NCBI GenBank assembly: GCA_035551995.1
Contig: DASZME010000005.1
Location: 25,668-89,667 of the forward strand
DNA: 64,000 nt
Direction of reading: 5' to 3'
Source: RYN-428 sp035551995
Lineage (GTDB): Bacteria > Planctomycetota > Phycisphaerae > Tepidisphaerales > Tepidisphaeraceae
In this document: positions 16,238 through 25,141 of the stretch, one piece after another
Position numbering within the stretch: position 1 is the first letter of the stretch
Layout of the letters: each line of letters begins with the position of its first letter
Made by a program: the position numbers and the translations under genes
Notes under the pieces: generated by a model
Told to the model about the DNA's origin: nothing
The model's input: only the letters and a program-made list of their open reading frames with translations
Database searches by the model: none

Positions 16238-18303
16238 GCCACCTCCTCCGTCTCCTCCGAGGCGCCGATTGATGCGGTCGCCTCGTGCTGGTCGAGCATT
16301 CGCCGCATGTGGGACGGATGCCGATCGTGCGCCGACGGAAGGGTTTCGTCGCCGAACAACTGCACGGCGGCGATTTCGCGATAGTGGCCGTCGGAAGCCA
16401 TCAATTCGGCGTGCGTGCCGGATTGGGTGATCCGGCCGTTTTCCACCACCAGCACGAGATTCGCCTTTTTCACCGTGCTGATTCGATGCGCGATGACGAA
16501 CGTGGTGCGGCCGTGCATGACCCGGTGCATCCCTTTGCGAATCATCTCTTCGGTTTCGGGGTCGATGCTGGCGGTGGCGTCGTCGAGAATCAGCACGCGC
16601 GGATTGGTGAGAATCGCCCGGGCGATCGCAAGGCGTTGGCGCTGCCCGCCGGACAGGCTTGAGCCGCGTTCGCCGAGCATGGCTTGGTAGCCTTGCGGCA
16701 GTTCCGCGATAAATTCGTGGGCCTGCGCCAGCCTGGCGGCGGCCTCGATATCGCCGGCGCTGATATGCGGGCGGCCATAGGCGATATTGCCGGCCACCGT
16801 GTCGCTGAAAAGATACGTCTCCTGAAAGACGAAAGAGACTTCAGTTCGCAAACTGCTGAGGCTCACGTCGCGGAGATCGACGCCGTCGATGAAGATCCGT
16901 CCTTCCTGGGGATCGTAAAATCGCGCGATCAGGCTGACGAGCGTGCTCTTGCCGGCGCCGGTGGGGCCGACGATGGCGACGATGCTTCCGCCGGGCGCTT
17001 CAAACGTGATGTCATGCAGGACCGGCTTGGCCGGGTCGTAGCCGAAGCTCACATGCTCGAACCGAACGGCGCCGCGACCGTTCGGCAGCGGCTTGGCCGG
17101 ATGTGCTTCCGGCACCGTCGGCGGGGCGTGCAAGACTTCATACAAGCGCTTGGCCGATACGATCGCGTTTTGATATTGCTCGTTGATCGTCGCCACCGCT
17201 TGCAGCCGACTCAAAATGGCGCCCATCGCCTGGCCGAGGATCATGAAGTTTCCGGCCAGAAAATGCCCCTTGATCATCATGATTCCGGCCACCAGGAACA
17301 GCGACAGATGCGACGCCATCGCGATGAGCCGAATGATCGGCGTGAAGTCGGCGAAGAGCCGGATACGGGTCAACACGCGCGACAAAAACTTATCGATGTT
17401 GGCGTCGTATTTGTCGATCTCCTGGCGCTCGGTGGCGAACGCCTTTACCACGTGCACGCCGGCGATGTTTTCCGTGAGGATCGAGACCTGCTTGTCCTCG
17501 GCCTCCATCACCGCCTTGGCGGCCGGTTGCACTTTCTTGCTGAACCGGAGGATATAGTAGGTCCAAAGCGGCAACGGCAGGAGCGACAGCGCCGCGATCC
17601 ACGGCGAAATGGTGACCAGCAACAGGATATAGGCGCCGACGGTCAGGCCGATCTCCAGCGATTGGTTCACGACGGTTTCGACGAACGATCGCACGTTCTG
17701 CAAGTCGCTGAGCGCGCGGTTGATCAATTGTCCGGAGCTGACGGCGTCGTGAAACCCAAAACCGACGCGCTGAAGCTTGTCGTACACTGCCTCGCGGATG
17801 TAGAAGACCATGTTCATGCTCATCTTCACGCCCGCCACCACGCGGAGGTAGCGGAAGATCAGGTAAGCGATCACGATGATGAGAAGCCCGATCACCTGGT
17901 ATCGGAAATCGACGTCGCGGCCGAGCAATCCCCGCCAGATGTCGCCGAAGCTAAATCGTTGCGGAACGAGCCATCGCCACAGGGTTTTGGCGCCGATCGA
18001 CGGATGAAGCGCCTGAATGGTGTTGACGACGCGGGCGGTTTGCTTGGTCGTCAGCGCCTCGGCGCCGACCCACATGCAGATCCACAAACAATTGAAAAAG
18101 ACGATCAGTTTCACCGGTCGCAGAAATTCGAACATCCATCGGACCAGAAATCCGTTGCTGAAGTGTTCGGCGGAAAAGCCGGTGAGCGGCGAGAGATCGG
18201 CGCCGGGGCGCGGAATCGGCGCCGGGTCCGGCCGAGTCGTTGGCGACACGGGGGCGGAGGCATTGGGGGATGAAGATTGGGTTTGCCCGGTGCGCTGGTT
18301 CAC
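16234..18303 (-). CDS. ABC exporter half-transporter (degenerate Walker B subunit)
   Basis: 689-aa partner with a Pro/Ser-rich N-terminal extension of about 45 residues, a type-1 ABC membrane domain and an NBD: Walker A GPTGAGKST, signature LSGGQRQRL, Walker B LILDDATASID and H-loop IAHRIST. The catalytic Glu after Walker B is Asp, as in the degenerate site of heterodimeric exporters. Combined with the odd MSLGQ signature of the downstream subunit, one of the two composite ATP sites should be non-hydrolytic. The C-terminus carries a His/Glu-containing tail of about 50 residues. Confidence 0.93.
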   Translation of the reverse strand: MNQRTGQTQSSSPNASAPVSPTTRPDPAPIPRPGADLSPLTGFSAEHFSNGFLVRWMFEFLRPVKLIVFFNCLWICMWVGAEALTTKQTARVVNTIQALHPSIGAKTLWRWLVPQRFSFGDIWRGLLGRDVDFRYQVIGLLIIVIAYLIFRYLRVVAGVKMSMNMVFYIREAVYDKLQRVGFGFHDAVSSGQLINRALSDLQNVRSFVETVVNQSLEIGLTVGAYILLLVTISPWIAALSLLPLPLWTYYILRFSKKVQPAAKAVMEAEDKQVSILTENIAGVHVVKAFATERQEIDKYDANIDKFLSRVLTRIRLFADFTPIIRLIAMASHLSLFLVAGIMMIKGHFLAGNFMILGQAMGAILSRLQAVATINEQYQNAIVSAKRLYEVLHAPPTVPEAHPAKPLPNGRGAVRFEHVSFGYDPAKPVLHDITFEAPGGSIVAIVGPTGAGKSTLVSLIARFYDPQEGRIFIDGVDLRDVSLSSLRTEVSFVFQETYLFSDTVAGNIAYGRPHISAGDIEAAARLAQAHEFIAELPQGYQAMLGERGSSLSGGQRQRLAIARAILTNPRVLILDDATASIDPETEEMIRKGMHRVMHGRTTFVIAHRISTVKKANLVLVVENGRITQSGTHAELMASDGHYREIAAVQLFGDETLPSAHDRHPSHMRRMLDQHEATASIGASEETEEVA

Positions 18304-18490
18304 TGGTGTTACGTCGTCAAATTACCGCGCCTACCGTATCCAAAACCACTGGACGCGGCAACGGATGACGAATGTTTTATCGGCCTCGTCCGGATTTAGG
18401 GTTACAATCCGGCTCATCAAAGCGTATCACGTGATGTTCCCCGGCGGTTGCCGGCGGAATCTCACCCAATCCCCTCTTAGGAGCCTGACC

Positions 18491-19042
18491 ATGAATCGCG
18501 CATCCAAACTCGTTCTCGCGGGAATGATCGGCGCCGGCGCCCTCGCGTTCGGCGGCGTTCGAGTCGCCTTCGCGGAAGACGCCGCCAAGGAAGCCGTCGC
18601 GCATGTGAAGAATGCCGCCGGCCACAAAGAAGAGATTACCGGCACGGTAACCTTTACGGCCGCCGACGGAGGCGTAAAGGTCGTCGCCGACATCGATGGT
18701 TTAACGCCAGGCCAGCATGGTTTTCACATCCATGAAAAATCCGATTTGTCGGCGCCGGACCTCAAAAGCGCCGGCGGGCATTTCAATCCCGAACATCACA
18801 AGCACGGCGGTCCTGAGACCGCCGAGCATCATGCCGGCGACCTGGGAAATTTGACCGCCGACGATAAGGGACACGCGCACCTTGACGAGGTAATCAAAGG
18901 CCTGACCATCGAAGGCAAGGATGGCGTTGTGGGGCATTCGGTGATTATTCACGCGAAGGCCGACGATTTGAAGACCGATCCGTCGGGCGATTCAGGAGCG
19001 CGTATCGCCGGCGGCGCGATCGAAGCGGAAAGGGCGAAGTAA
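18491..19042 (+). CDS. sodC: Cu/Zn superoxide dismutase family protein, secreted, cysteine-less
   Basis: 183-aa protein from the ATG at 18491, which has an AGGAG ribosome-binding site; the longer upstream frame is non-coding. A signal peptide runs to about residue 29 (GGVRVAFA). Metal ligands are visible: HGFHIHE (Cu), GGHFNPEHHKHGG and HHAGDLGNL (bridging His, Zn His/Asp) and VGHSVIIHAKADD (fourth Cu His). The active-site Arg is in GARIAGG. Both cysteines of the conserved intrasubunit disulfide are absent (ligand loop EKSDLSAPD, C-terminal RIAGG). It would dismutate superoxide in the periplasm. A 10-bp palindrome, ATCACGTGAT, lies at 18426-18435 upstream. Confidence 0.92.
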   Translation: MNRASKLVLAGMIGAGALAFGGVRVAFAEDAAKEAVAHVKNAAGHKEEITGTVTFTAADGGVKVVADIDGLTPGQHGFHIHEKSDLSAPDLKSAGGHFNPEHHKHGGPETAEHHAGDLGNLTADDKGHAHLDEVIKGLTIEGKDGVVGHSVIIHAKADDLKTDPSGDSGARIAGGAIEAERAK

Positions 19043-19249
19043 CGGATGCCAGTGCTCCGCCACCGCTCGACTGACGGATGAAAGCCGTCCACCTTCGCTG
19101 CTTCGTCACCAGGAAACGGTGCTTTGCCCATCACCTTAGTGGTGTCGCAGCACGAGGCGACTCGTTTTTCTTTCAATGGAGAGGGTTGAGGTGTAGATGA
19201 TACGGTGACTCCCGGAGGCGTTGTCGGGACGCCGGAGCGTTTCAAAAAA

Positions 19250-19357
19250 GTTTAGCGGCCCCGCTTGTTTCACCAACATGAAAATACTCTAGAGCGTTTC
19301 TCATGTTGGTGAAGCGACCTTGCGTCGCGAAACGCCCCGCAAGCGGGGCCGCTAAAC
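19250..19357. repeat. Nested inverted repeat
   Basis: The outer arms are perfect 17-bp complements (GTTTAGCGGCCCCGCTT at 19250-19266 and its complement at 19341-19357). An inner pair (CACCAACATGA at 19271-19281, complement at 19301-19311) lies between them. It sits in the 836-bp gene-free interval 19043-19878. Confidence 0.7.
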
Positions 19358-19363
19358 GCAATA

Positions 19364-19559
19364 CGGTTCACTTAAGAGATTGAGTTGAACGCCGAGACGC
19401 CGAGTCGCCGAGATAAGAAGAGAAGAGTAGAGAAGAGAAGAGAAGAAGAGCGAATCTCACTGGTTTTCGATGATACCCAGTTCAGAATTCTCTCATTCTC
19501 TCTTTTTTCTCTGAGTCTCGGCGTCTCGGAGGTCGTACCCAATCGTCTTAAGTGAACCG
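19364..19559. repeat. MITE-like element with terminal inverted repeats
   Basis: 196-bp segment bounded by inverted ends CGGTTCACTTAAGA (left) and TCTTAAGTGAACCG (right), with a second inverted pair GAGACGCCGAG / CTCGGCGTCTC inside and a purine-rich AGAAGAG tract. A 13-bp direct repeat, GCCGCTAAACGCA, flanks it at 19348-19360 and 19563-19575. It has no coding capacity. Confidence 0.65.
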
Positions 19560-19782
19560 ATTGCCGCTAAACGCAGAAACGCGCAAACAACCTGACAACT
19601 GCTCTAACTCTCATAAAGCATCTCTGGAGTAGCGGTTGCGTCTCCATGTTTACAGAGAGGCAACACAGCTGATTTTAAGCATCTTTCATGTCGGTCGAGC
19701 GACCACCCCGCATTACAACAACACAGAAAAGCCCCGGCAAGTCATCGTCCCGGCTCCTGGGGATATTTCACCCGCACTCCAG

Positions 19783-19805
19783 CCCTTTCCCTTGAAGGGA
19801 AAGGG
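19783..19805. repeat. Short perfect palindrome upstream of hydrolase gene
   Basis: CCCTTTCCCTT and its complement are separated by a single base and lie inside a longer imperfect repeat that has GGATATTTC / GGAGATATTTC boxes on either side. REP-like; it could form a hairpin in the leader of the gene at 19879. Confidence 0.5.
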
Positions 19806-19878
19806 AGCCGGAGATATTTCGCTTGGATGACCGCCGGCCGCAGCGCTACAATCGATCGCTCGAAGTATCCTGGCCGCT

Positions 19879-21141
19879 ATGCTTCCCTTATCGATCCTCA
19901 TTCCCCGGCTCTATGTCGCATTGCCCGTCGCGGCAATGACGCTTGCGTTGGCTCGATCGTGGCGGGGCAAAAGCCTGAATCCGTTTCGCGAATTTTTTGT
20001 CGGCGCCTTCGCCGGGGCGGTGGGGGGATTGGTGCTGGTCCTGATTTATGGCCGCGGGTCTCGCGGCCATATTCCGGCGACGCAGATCGCGATCGCCTGC
20101 TACTGGGGAATTTCGGTGGGGTGCGTCTTACGCGGCGCCGGCGCGGCGCTGGCCTGGAGCTTTGACCGCGCCCTGGGAAAGCGGCCGGTCGCGCGGGCGC
20201 GATCCAATGCGCCGCAGCCGACGGCGTCGGTTTTCCGGGCGATGGCGTTGGTCGCGATCATCGTTCCATACGTCGGCGCCATGGTGTTGACCTATCGCCC
20301 GCACATCATTCATCCGGGGACGCCGAGGTCGATCCTGAAGTTGGATTATCAGGATATCACATTCCTGGCCACCGACGGCGTTCGGCTGCGTGGGTGGTGG
20401 ATTCCCGCCGCCCATACGTCGCGCTCGGACGATACGCCGCCTTCTTTTAATCCCGGCGATCGAACGGTGATCCTCTGTCATGGTTTCGGCGCCGACAAGG
20501 CGTCTGATTTGCGCATGGCCCGCGATCTGGCGCCGAACGGGTACAATATCCTGGCGTTCGATTTCCGCGCTCACGGGGAGAGCGATGGACAACTGACCAC
20601 GTTCGGCGACGAGGAACGGCGCGACGTAATCGGCGCGGTTCGCTGGGCGCGGCGGGTGCATCCTGAGCAGACCCGAAAAATCTTCGGCCTCGGCGAAAGC
20701 CTGGGCGCGGCCGCTTTGATCGGCGCCGCCGCCGATCCCGACGAAGGCCAGTTCATCGACGCGGTGGCGGTTTTCGCGCCGTTCGATCGACTATCGACGT
20801 TGGTGCAGGACGTCGCCGACGCGCATTTTTCTCCCACGGCCGGCTGGATGGCGACACATCTGGCTCTTCCGGTGGCCGGGGCTCAACTCGGTTGCGATTT
20901 GCAAAATTTTGCCCCTGCCGCTTCGATCGACAAACTCGCTCCCCGGCCTCTCCTGGTGATCGCCAGCGACGAAGATATCAAATCCGACATCGATCTGAGC
21001 AAGGACCTCTATGAGCGGGCGAGCCAGCCGAAGTTCGCGTATTGGATCAAGAAGGGGGACCGGCACACGATGCTTTTCGCGAAGGAAAAGGCATCGTTGG
21101 CGGTGAGGGTATTTTTCGAAACGGCCCGGAACGTTCTCTAG
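19879..21141 (+). CDS. Membrane-anchored alpha/beta hydrolase
   Basis: 420-aa protein. Residues of about 1-145 hold three or four hydrophobic segments (e.g. FAGAVGGLVLVLIYG and AMALVAIIVPYVGAMVL). The C-terminal part is an alpha/beta hydrolase: oxyanion HGFGADKAS, YNILAFDFRAHGESDG, nucleophile elbow GLGESLGA and a C-terminal His in KKGDRHTMLF. It belongs to the 'alpha/beta hydrolase fold-3/YqkD-like' type that acts on esters or acyl groups, but the substrate is unknown. The ATG at 19879 follows a TACAAT box at about 19849 that may be the -10 element. Confidence 0.85.
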   Translation: MLPLSILIPRLYVALPVAAMTLALARSWRGKSLNPFREFFVGAFAGAVGGLVLVLIYGRGSRGHIPATQIAIACYWGISVGCVLRGAGAALAWSFDRALGKRPVARARSNAPQPTASVFRAMALVAIIVPYVGAMVLTYRPHIIHPGTPRSILKLDYQDITFLATDGVRLRGWWIPAAHTSRSDDTPPSFNPGDRTVILCHGFGADKASDLRMARDLAPNGYNILAFDFRAHGESDGQLTTFGDEERRDVIGAVRWARRVHPEQTRKIFGLGESLGAAALIGAAADPDEGQFIDAVAVFAPFDRLSTLVQDVADAHFSPTAGWMATHLALPVAGAQLGCDLQNFAPAASIDKLAPRPLLVIASDEDIKSDIDLSKDLYERASQPKFAYWIKKGDRHTMLFAKEKASLAVRVFFETARNVL

Positions 21142-21173
21142 AATTATTTCGAAGCCTTCAGAGAAAACATCCT

Positions 21174-21647
21174 TTACTGCGGCTCCAGTTCCCTAAGCAA
21201 CGCGCCCAATGTTTTGCGCTGGTTCGAGTTCAGCGGCCGAAACATCTCGCGCACCAGGACCTGATGCTTCTCGAAAATCTCGGCGATCATCGTGCCGCCG
21301 GTTTCGGTCACAAACAGGCGATTGGCCCGGCGGTCTTCGGGATCGGGCCGGCGCTCGATAAGGCCGCCTTCTTCCAGGCGATCGACCAGGGCGCCCACGT
21401 TTCCCTTGGTGACCACCAGATGTTTTACCAGGTCTTGCTGGATCACGCCGGGGTTCATGGCGACCTTCGCCAGCGCTTCGAATTGCGAGAGAACCAGGCC
21501 ATGAGGGATGAGCATTTCTTCGACCTTGCGCTGGAGTTTTAGATAAGTGTGAACCATCTGGCGCCAGGTCGACAGGGCATCATCCGCGGAAAAGCCGTTG
21601 CAGATCGCCGAAGGTACGGGAGGGGACGGCTTTTCGTGGGGATCCAT
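21174..21647 (-). CDS. MarR-family transcriptional regulator
   Basis: 157-aa winged-helix protein. The recognition helix and wing appear as VTKGNVGALVDRLEEGGLIE followed by RRPDPEDRRANRLFVTETG, the classical MarR DxRxxxxxLT signature. MarR proteins are dimeric repressors that release DNA on binding phenolic or oxidant ligands. It is convergent with the hydrolase gene (33 bp between stops), so its target is not obvious; it may act on its own promoter. Confidence 0.92.
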   Translation of the reverse strand: MDPHEKPSPPVPSAICNGFSADDALSTWRQMVHTYLKLQRKVEEMLIPHGLVLSQFEALAKVAMNPGVIQQDLVKHLVVTKGNVGALVDRLEEGGLIERRPDPEDRRANRLFVTETGGTMIAEIFEKHQVLVREMFRPLNSNQRKTLGALLRELEPQ

Positions 21648-22045
21648 ATGCGTGATGTTCGACGACCGGTGGGGATTTTGTCAAACACCGCGCATCGGCG
21701 ACCCGATAAAACGGCCGGTGATCGGCATTTTCGGGCGGCGGGATGTCCGGAACGAGCCGAATCATGCAGATTATTCAAACAATCCAATCGAACCGTCCAG
21801 CCGTGATAAAGGCGAGCATCCGGCGATCCGATGACAGGAGTGCAATCCGGGTTTCTCATTCATCAGGCGCTTTCCCGCGTCGGAGAACGTGAAAAACCGG
21901 ACCCAGGCGGTCGCGTTTGACTGTCCGGGGGCGCGCGGCGCGCTTGCACTCGTCTCCTTTGGCCTGGTGGCTGAAGGACGGCTCGAATGGGGCCTTCCGG
22001 TGCGTCCGGGCGAGATTGTCGTTGGTCGCCTCACTAGGAGATCCC

Positions 22046-22216
22046 ATGAAGGCGATGAAGAACCTGTTGGTGAAGTTGGTGTCGGACGAACAGGGCGGCG
22101 AAGTGCTCGAATATGCCCTGATCGTCGGTCTGATCGTCGTGGCGGCCATCGCGGCCATCACGAGCGTCGGCGGCAAAGTCCTTGCCAAATGGACCTCGCT
22201 CAACGCTTCGATGTAA
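22046..22216 (+). CDS. flp: Flp family type IVb pilin 1
   Basis: 56-aa pilin starting at the ATG at 22046 behind an AGGAG box. A short basic leader ends before the prepilin site (SDEQGGEVLEYALIVGLIVV), followed by a single hydrophobic helix and the tail LAKWTSLNASM. The Glu five residues after the cleavage point, typical of Flp, is present (GGEVLEY). It is the probable major subunit of the Tad pilus encoded downstream. Confidence 0.93.
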   Translation: MKAMKNLLVKLVSDEQGGEVLEYALIVGLIVVAAIAAITSVGGKVLAKWTSLNASM

Positions 22217-22235
22217 GCGAAGCCGGACTACCAGG

Positions 22236-22270
22236 AGGCCCGGCGCCGGTTCAATCGCCGGCCCGGGCCT
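22236..22270 (+). terminator. GC-rich hairpin between the two pilin genes
   Basis: A 13-bp stem with one bulged C (AGGCCCGG.. paired with CCGGGCCT) and an 8-nt loop begins 20 nt after the first pilin stop and is followed by TTAAT. The position suggests partial termination or mRNA end-protection, giving more of pilin 1 than of the downstream machinery. Confidence 0.6.
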
Positions 22271-22340
22271 TAATGGTCCGTCGCCGACCTGCAATCCGAT
22301 TTAATCGTCGGGTCACTCATTCAATATCAGAGGGAATGTC

Positions 22341-22523
22341 ATGAAGATTTCCGTTTGCAAGCTTTGTTCTCTTGGCAAACGATTGGCGGGGGATGAGAAC
22401 GGCGCGGAGGTGATGGAATATGTCCTGATCCTTGGCCTGATCGTCGTCGTCACCATCGTCACGATCACCGCGTTTGGAACAAAGGTGCTGGCCAAGTGGA
22501 CTTCGGTGAACAGATCGATGTAA
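22341..22523 (+). CDS. flp: Flp family type IVb pilin 2
   Basis: 60-aa paralogue of the preceding pilin: leader MKISVCKLCSLGKRLAG, cleavage region DENGAEVMEYVLILG, hydrophobic helix and near-identical tail VLAKWTSVNRSM. The leader has two cysteines that the first pilin lacks. It may be a minor or alternative pilin. Preceded by GAGGGAAT. Confidence 0.92.
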   Translation: MKISVCKLCSLGKRLAGDENGAEVMEYVLILGLIVVVTIVTITAFGTKVLAKWTSVNRSM

Positions 22524-22548
22524 CGCGATTTTGCCCGATGGAGCTTTC

Positions 22549-23103
22549 GTGAACAGGGTTCAACTTCTTCATCTGGCGCCATTGCTGGCGATGCTGCTGC
22601 TCGCGGCGATCGGAGACCTTCGCGAGCGCAAGATACGCAACTGGCTGACCGTGGCCATCATGTTGACGGGGCTGGCGCGAAGCTTTACGCCGGCCCATTC
22701 CGTCGCGCCCGGCGGAGCGGGCCTGGGGCTGCTGGTCGGATTCGGCCTGATGTTCGTCCTGTTCGCGATGGGCGCCGTCGGCGGGGGAGACGTCAAGCTG
22801 CTGGCGGGTGTGGGGGCATGGCTTGGGCCGGCGCCGACGCTTTGCGTTTTCGCGGTCGAGGCAATTATTGGAATGTTGATCGTCCTGGTTCAGGCCGCGT
22901 GGCAGCGCCGCCTGTCGGATTTGTTCCATAACAGCATGCTGTTGGTGGTGAACGTGGCGCATGTGAAAGAACTGGGGATCGAACATGTAACGGCCACCGG
23001 TCAATCCACTCGGAGCGTTGACCGGCCGCTTCCGTATGCGGTTCCGGTTTTTCTGGCGGTGGCCCTGATGGCGATTCAATCGTATATCACGCACGGAAGT
23101 TGA
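22549..23103 (+). CDS. cpaA: Prepilin peptidase CpaA/TadV (A24 family)
   Basis: 184-aa polytopic aspartyl protease that processes the Flp prepilins. The first catalytic Asp lies in IGDLRERKIRNWLT and the second in GAVGGGDVKLLAG, the GxGD motif. A GTG at 22549 with GGAG upstream is the preferred start; the ATG at 22531 would add six residues. Five or so hydrophobic segments are visible. It begins 25 bp after pilin 2. Confidence 0.92.
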   Translation: MNRVQLLHLAPLLAMLLLAAIGDLRERKIRNWLTVAIMLTGLARSFTPAHSVAPGGAGLGLLVGFGLMFVLFAMGAVGGGDVKLLAGVGAWLGPAPTLCVFAVEAIIGMLIVLVQAAWQRRLSDLFHNSMLLVVNVAHVKELGIEHVTATGQSTRSVDRPLPYAVPVFLAVALMAIQSYITHGS

Positions 23104-23120
23104 AAGCGGAGGATCGGATC

Positions 23121-23564
23121 ATGCAAGCAACGTATCGTTTGACCCAGCGCCGCGGCAATCGCCGTGGCGGCGCCATTTTGGAAATGGCGCTGGTGCTCGG
23201 CCTTCTCCTGAACCTGACGTTCGGGATGGTCGAGTTTTCGTACTTTTTCTATGTGAAAAACGCGTTCGAAAACGCCGCCCGCGAGGGCGTTCGCGCGGCG
23301 ATGCTGCCCGGCGGCGCGACCTCCGACGCGACCACCGCCGTTACCAACGCCCTGGCCTCTTACAACTTCCCCGCCAACAGCTTTTCGTCCACCGTGACCG
23401 ATACGTCCGGCAACACGCTTGATCCGTCCACGGCGGCGGTGGGGACGTCCATTCAAGTCAACGTCGTCGCGACGTGGAGCACGATCGGCAAGGGGTACCG
23501 GCCGCTGACACTGATAGCCGGAACCAAGCAGGTGACGGGATATTGCGTGATGCAAAAGGAATAA
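23121..23564 (+). CDS. tadE: TadE-like minor pseudopilin
   Basis: 147-aa protein starting at the ATG at 23121 with a GCGGAGG ribosome-binding site. TadE signature: basic leader RRGNRRGG, then AILEMALVLGLLLNLTFGMV, then EFSYFFYVKNAFENAAREGV. The C-terminal part is exported. Minor pseudopilins prime Flp pilus assembly. It lies directly downstream of cpaA. Confidence 0.92.
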   Translation: MQATYRLTQRRGNRRGGAILEMALVLGLLLNLTFGMVEFSYFFYVKNAFENAAREGVRAAMLPGGATSDATTAVTNALASYNFPANSFSSTVTDTSGNTLDPSTAAVGTSIQVNVVATWSTIGKGYRPLTLIAGTKQVTGYCVMQKE

Positions 23565-23601
23565 GCGGCCATGCCGATCGGCATTCGTCGGGAGAATTCG
23601 T

Positions 23602-24783
23602 ATGAGCAACACCGGATTAGATTCGCCAAGGCCCCGCCGCGGAGTCGCGCTGGTTTATGTCGCGATCGTGGGGGTGGTCATGATGGGATTTTGCTCGCTG
23701 GCGGTTGACCTGGGGCGTTATGAGATGGTTCAGTCGCAACTTTACAACGCCGCGATGGCCGCGGCGCGGGCCGGCGCCAACAACATCGCCAAGTCCAACG
23801 ACACCGCGACATCGACCACCACCGCCGCGACGAACATGGCCACCAGCAACATGGTGGACGGCGTCGCCATTCCCAGTTCCGCCGTCACGGTGCAGTTCAT
23901 CAAGTGGACCAGCGCCACCAATTACGTCGTCGAGTCCACCAGCAATTACGCCCAGGCGAATGCCGTCGGCGTCACTATCACGTATAACGTGCCCTTGCTC
24001 TTTGCGCGCGTGCTGGGGCTCGCGAGCAAATCAATCACGAAAATGTCCATCGCCGAAGTGGTAACGACCACGGCCACACCCTATGTATACGCCACCGGTA
24101 ATCCGTGGCTGGCGGGCGAGCCGTTGAACACGACGGGTAGCGTCTCGGACTCCAGCTACACGAATCTCCACGGCACCGAGGACCATCAATATCCGCATGA
24201 TATCGCCGGCGGCCAATCCAATCTCGGGAAAAATACGCACGGCAGCACCGCGACCAGCACCAACTACAGCAGTTACGAACCCTATGCCTCGCCCGTGCAG
24301 GTCGCGATCACCGTTACGCCCGGCTCGCGCATCACCGTCACCAACGTCAGCGGCAATTCCACGACTGACCACGATACCACGCCCAACGTCACCGCCGACG
24401 GCAACGGCGGAACCACCGGCGTCTATTCGAACGACGCGGCCAAGGGCATCGGCGAGCATGGAATGGCCGACGTCGCGATGCCCGTCGCTTCTATGGTCGG
24501 CGTTTTTCTCGGCAGCGGTTTGCCGGACAACATTGCGACCGTTCCCCCCAAGCTCGACTTCAGCACGCAAGCCGCGCGCGATTACGTGGGGCTTCAGCCC
24601 ATGCTTCAGCAGCCGTTCTATGTCGGAACAGGCCTGACCAGCGGGGGCAAGCAGCAGTCGGTCCTCGTGCCGCCCGATTCCACTCGGCTGTTCCTCGGAA
24701 TTATGGACGGCCACGAATGGGACAACAACAACGGCGGATTCAACGCGACCATCACCCAGACGACGATCGTGACGGTCCAGTGA
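23602..24783 (+). CDS. tadG: TadG-like pilus assembly protein
   Basis: 393-aa protein with the Tad/TadG N-terminal segment (RRGVALVYVAIVGVVMMGFC then LAVDLGRYEMVQSQLYNAAM) and a long Ser/Thr/Asn-rich exported region. The C-terminus (PDSTRLFLGIMDGHEWDNNN then GGFNATI) resembles the closing beta-strands of lectin-like PA-IL domains that often end surface proteins. It may decorate or anchor the pilus. It ends the first half of the tad cluster. Confidence 0.85.
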   Translation: MSNTGLDSPRPRRGVALVYVAIVGVVMMGFCSLAVDLGRYEMVQSQLYNAAMAAARAGANNIAKSNDTATSTTTAATNMATSNMVDGVAIPSSAVTVQFIKWTSATNYVVESTSNYAQANAVGVTITYNVPLLFARVLGLASKSITKMSIAEVVTTTATPYVYATGNPWLAGEPLNTTGSVSDSSYTNLHGTEDHQYPHDIAGGQSNLGKNTHGSTATSTNYSSYEPYASPVQVAITVTPGSRITVTNVSGNSTTDHDTTPNVTADGNGGTTGVYSNDAAKGIGEHGMADVAMPVASMVGVFLGSGLPDNIATVPPKLDFSTQAARDYVGLQPMLQQPFYVGTGLTSGGKQQSVLVPPDSTRLFLGIMDGHEWDNNNGGFNATITQTTIVTVQ

Positions 24784-24932
24784 GCATTACGGAACGCGAG
24801 CGAAGAACGGCGTCGGTCAAATAACCGCGGCGAACGGCGCTTCGCGTACCGTCCGACCAAACCGCCAGAGATGCGCAAGTGATCCCGCCCGAACTTCGGC
24901 GGCGAGATTTTGCTGGATTTTCGTCGACCTGT

Positions 24933-24960
24933 CACCGCCGTCACGCAAACGACGGCGGTG
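24933..24960 (+). terminator. Stem-loop after tadG
   Basis: 10-bp perfect stem (CACCGCCGTC with its complement) and an 8-nt loop, 150 bp past tadG, within the 358-bp gap before cpaB. It is followed by ATTTG rather than a long T-run. It may separate pilin-side transcription from the machinery genes. No gene is visible in 24784-25141. Confidence 0.5.
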
Positions 24961-25141
24961 ATTTGTCGATCGGTCGCGAGGGCCGCGGGCGCCGCCGAAA
25001 AAATTGTTCGATTCCGCGGCGAATTACCCGGCAAATCCGAAAGAACCGCCAAATCCATCTAAATTGAAGAGAGAGTCTGGACGACTTTAACCTTGTGGGG
25101 GTTATGCCCGAACGGCGAACCCCGCATTAACGGAGACGGCT

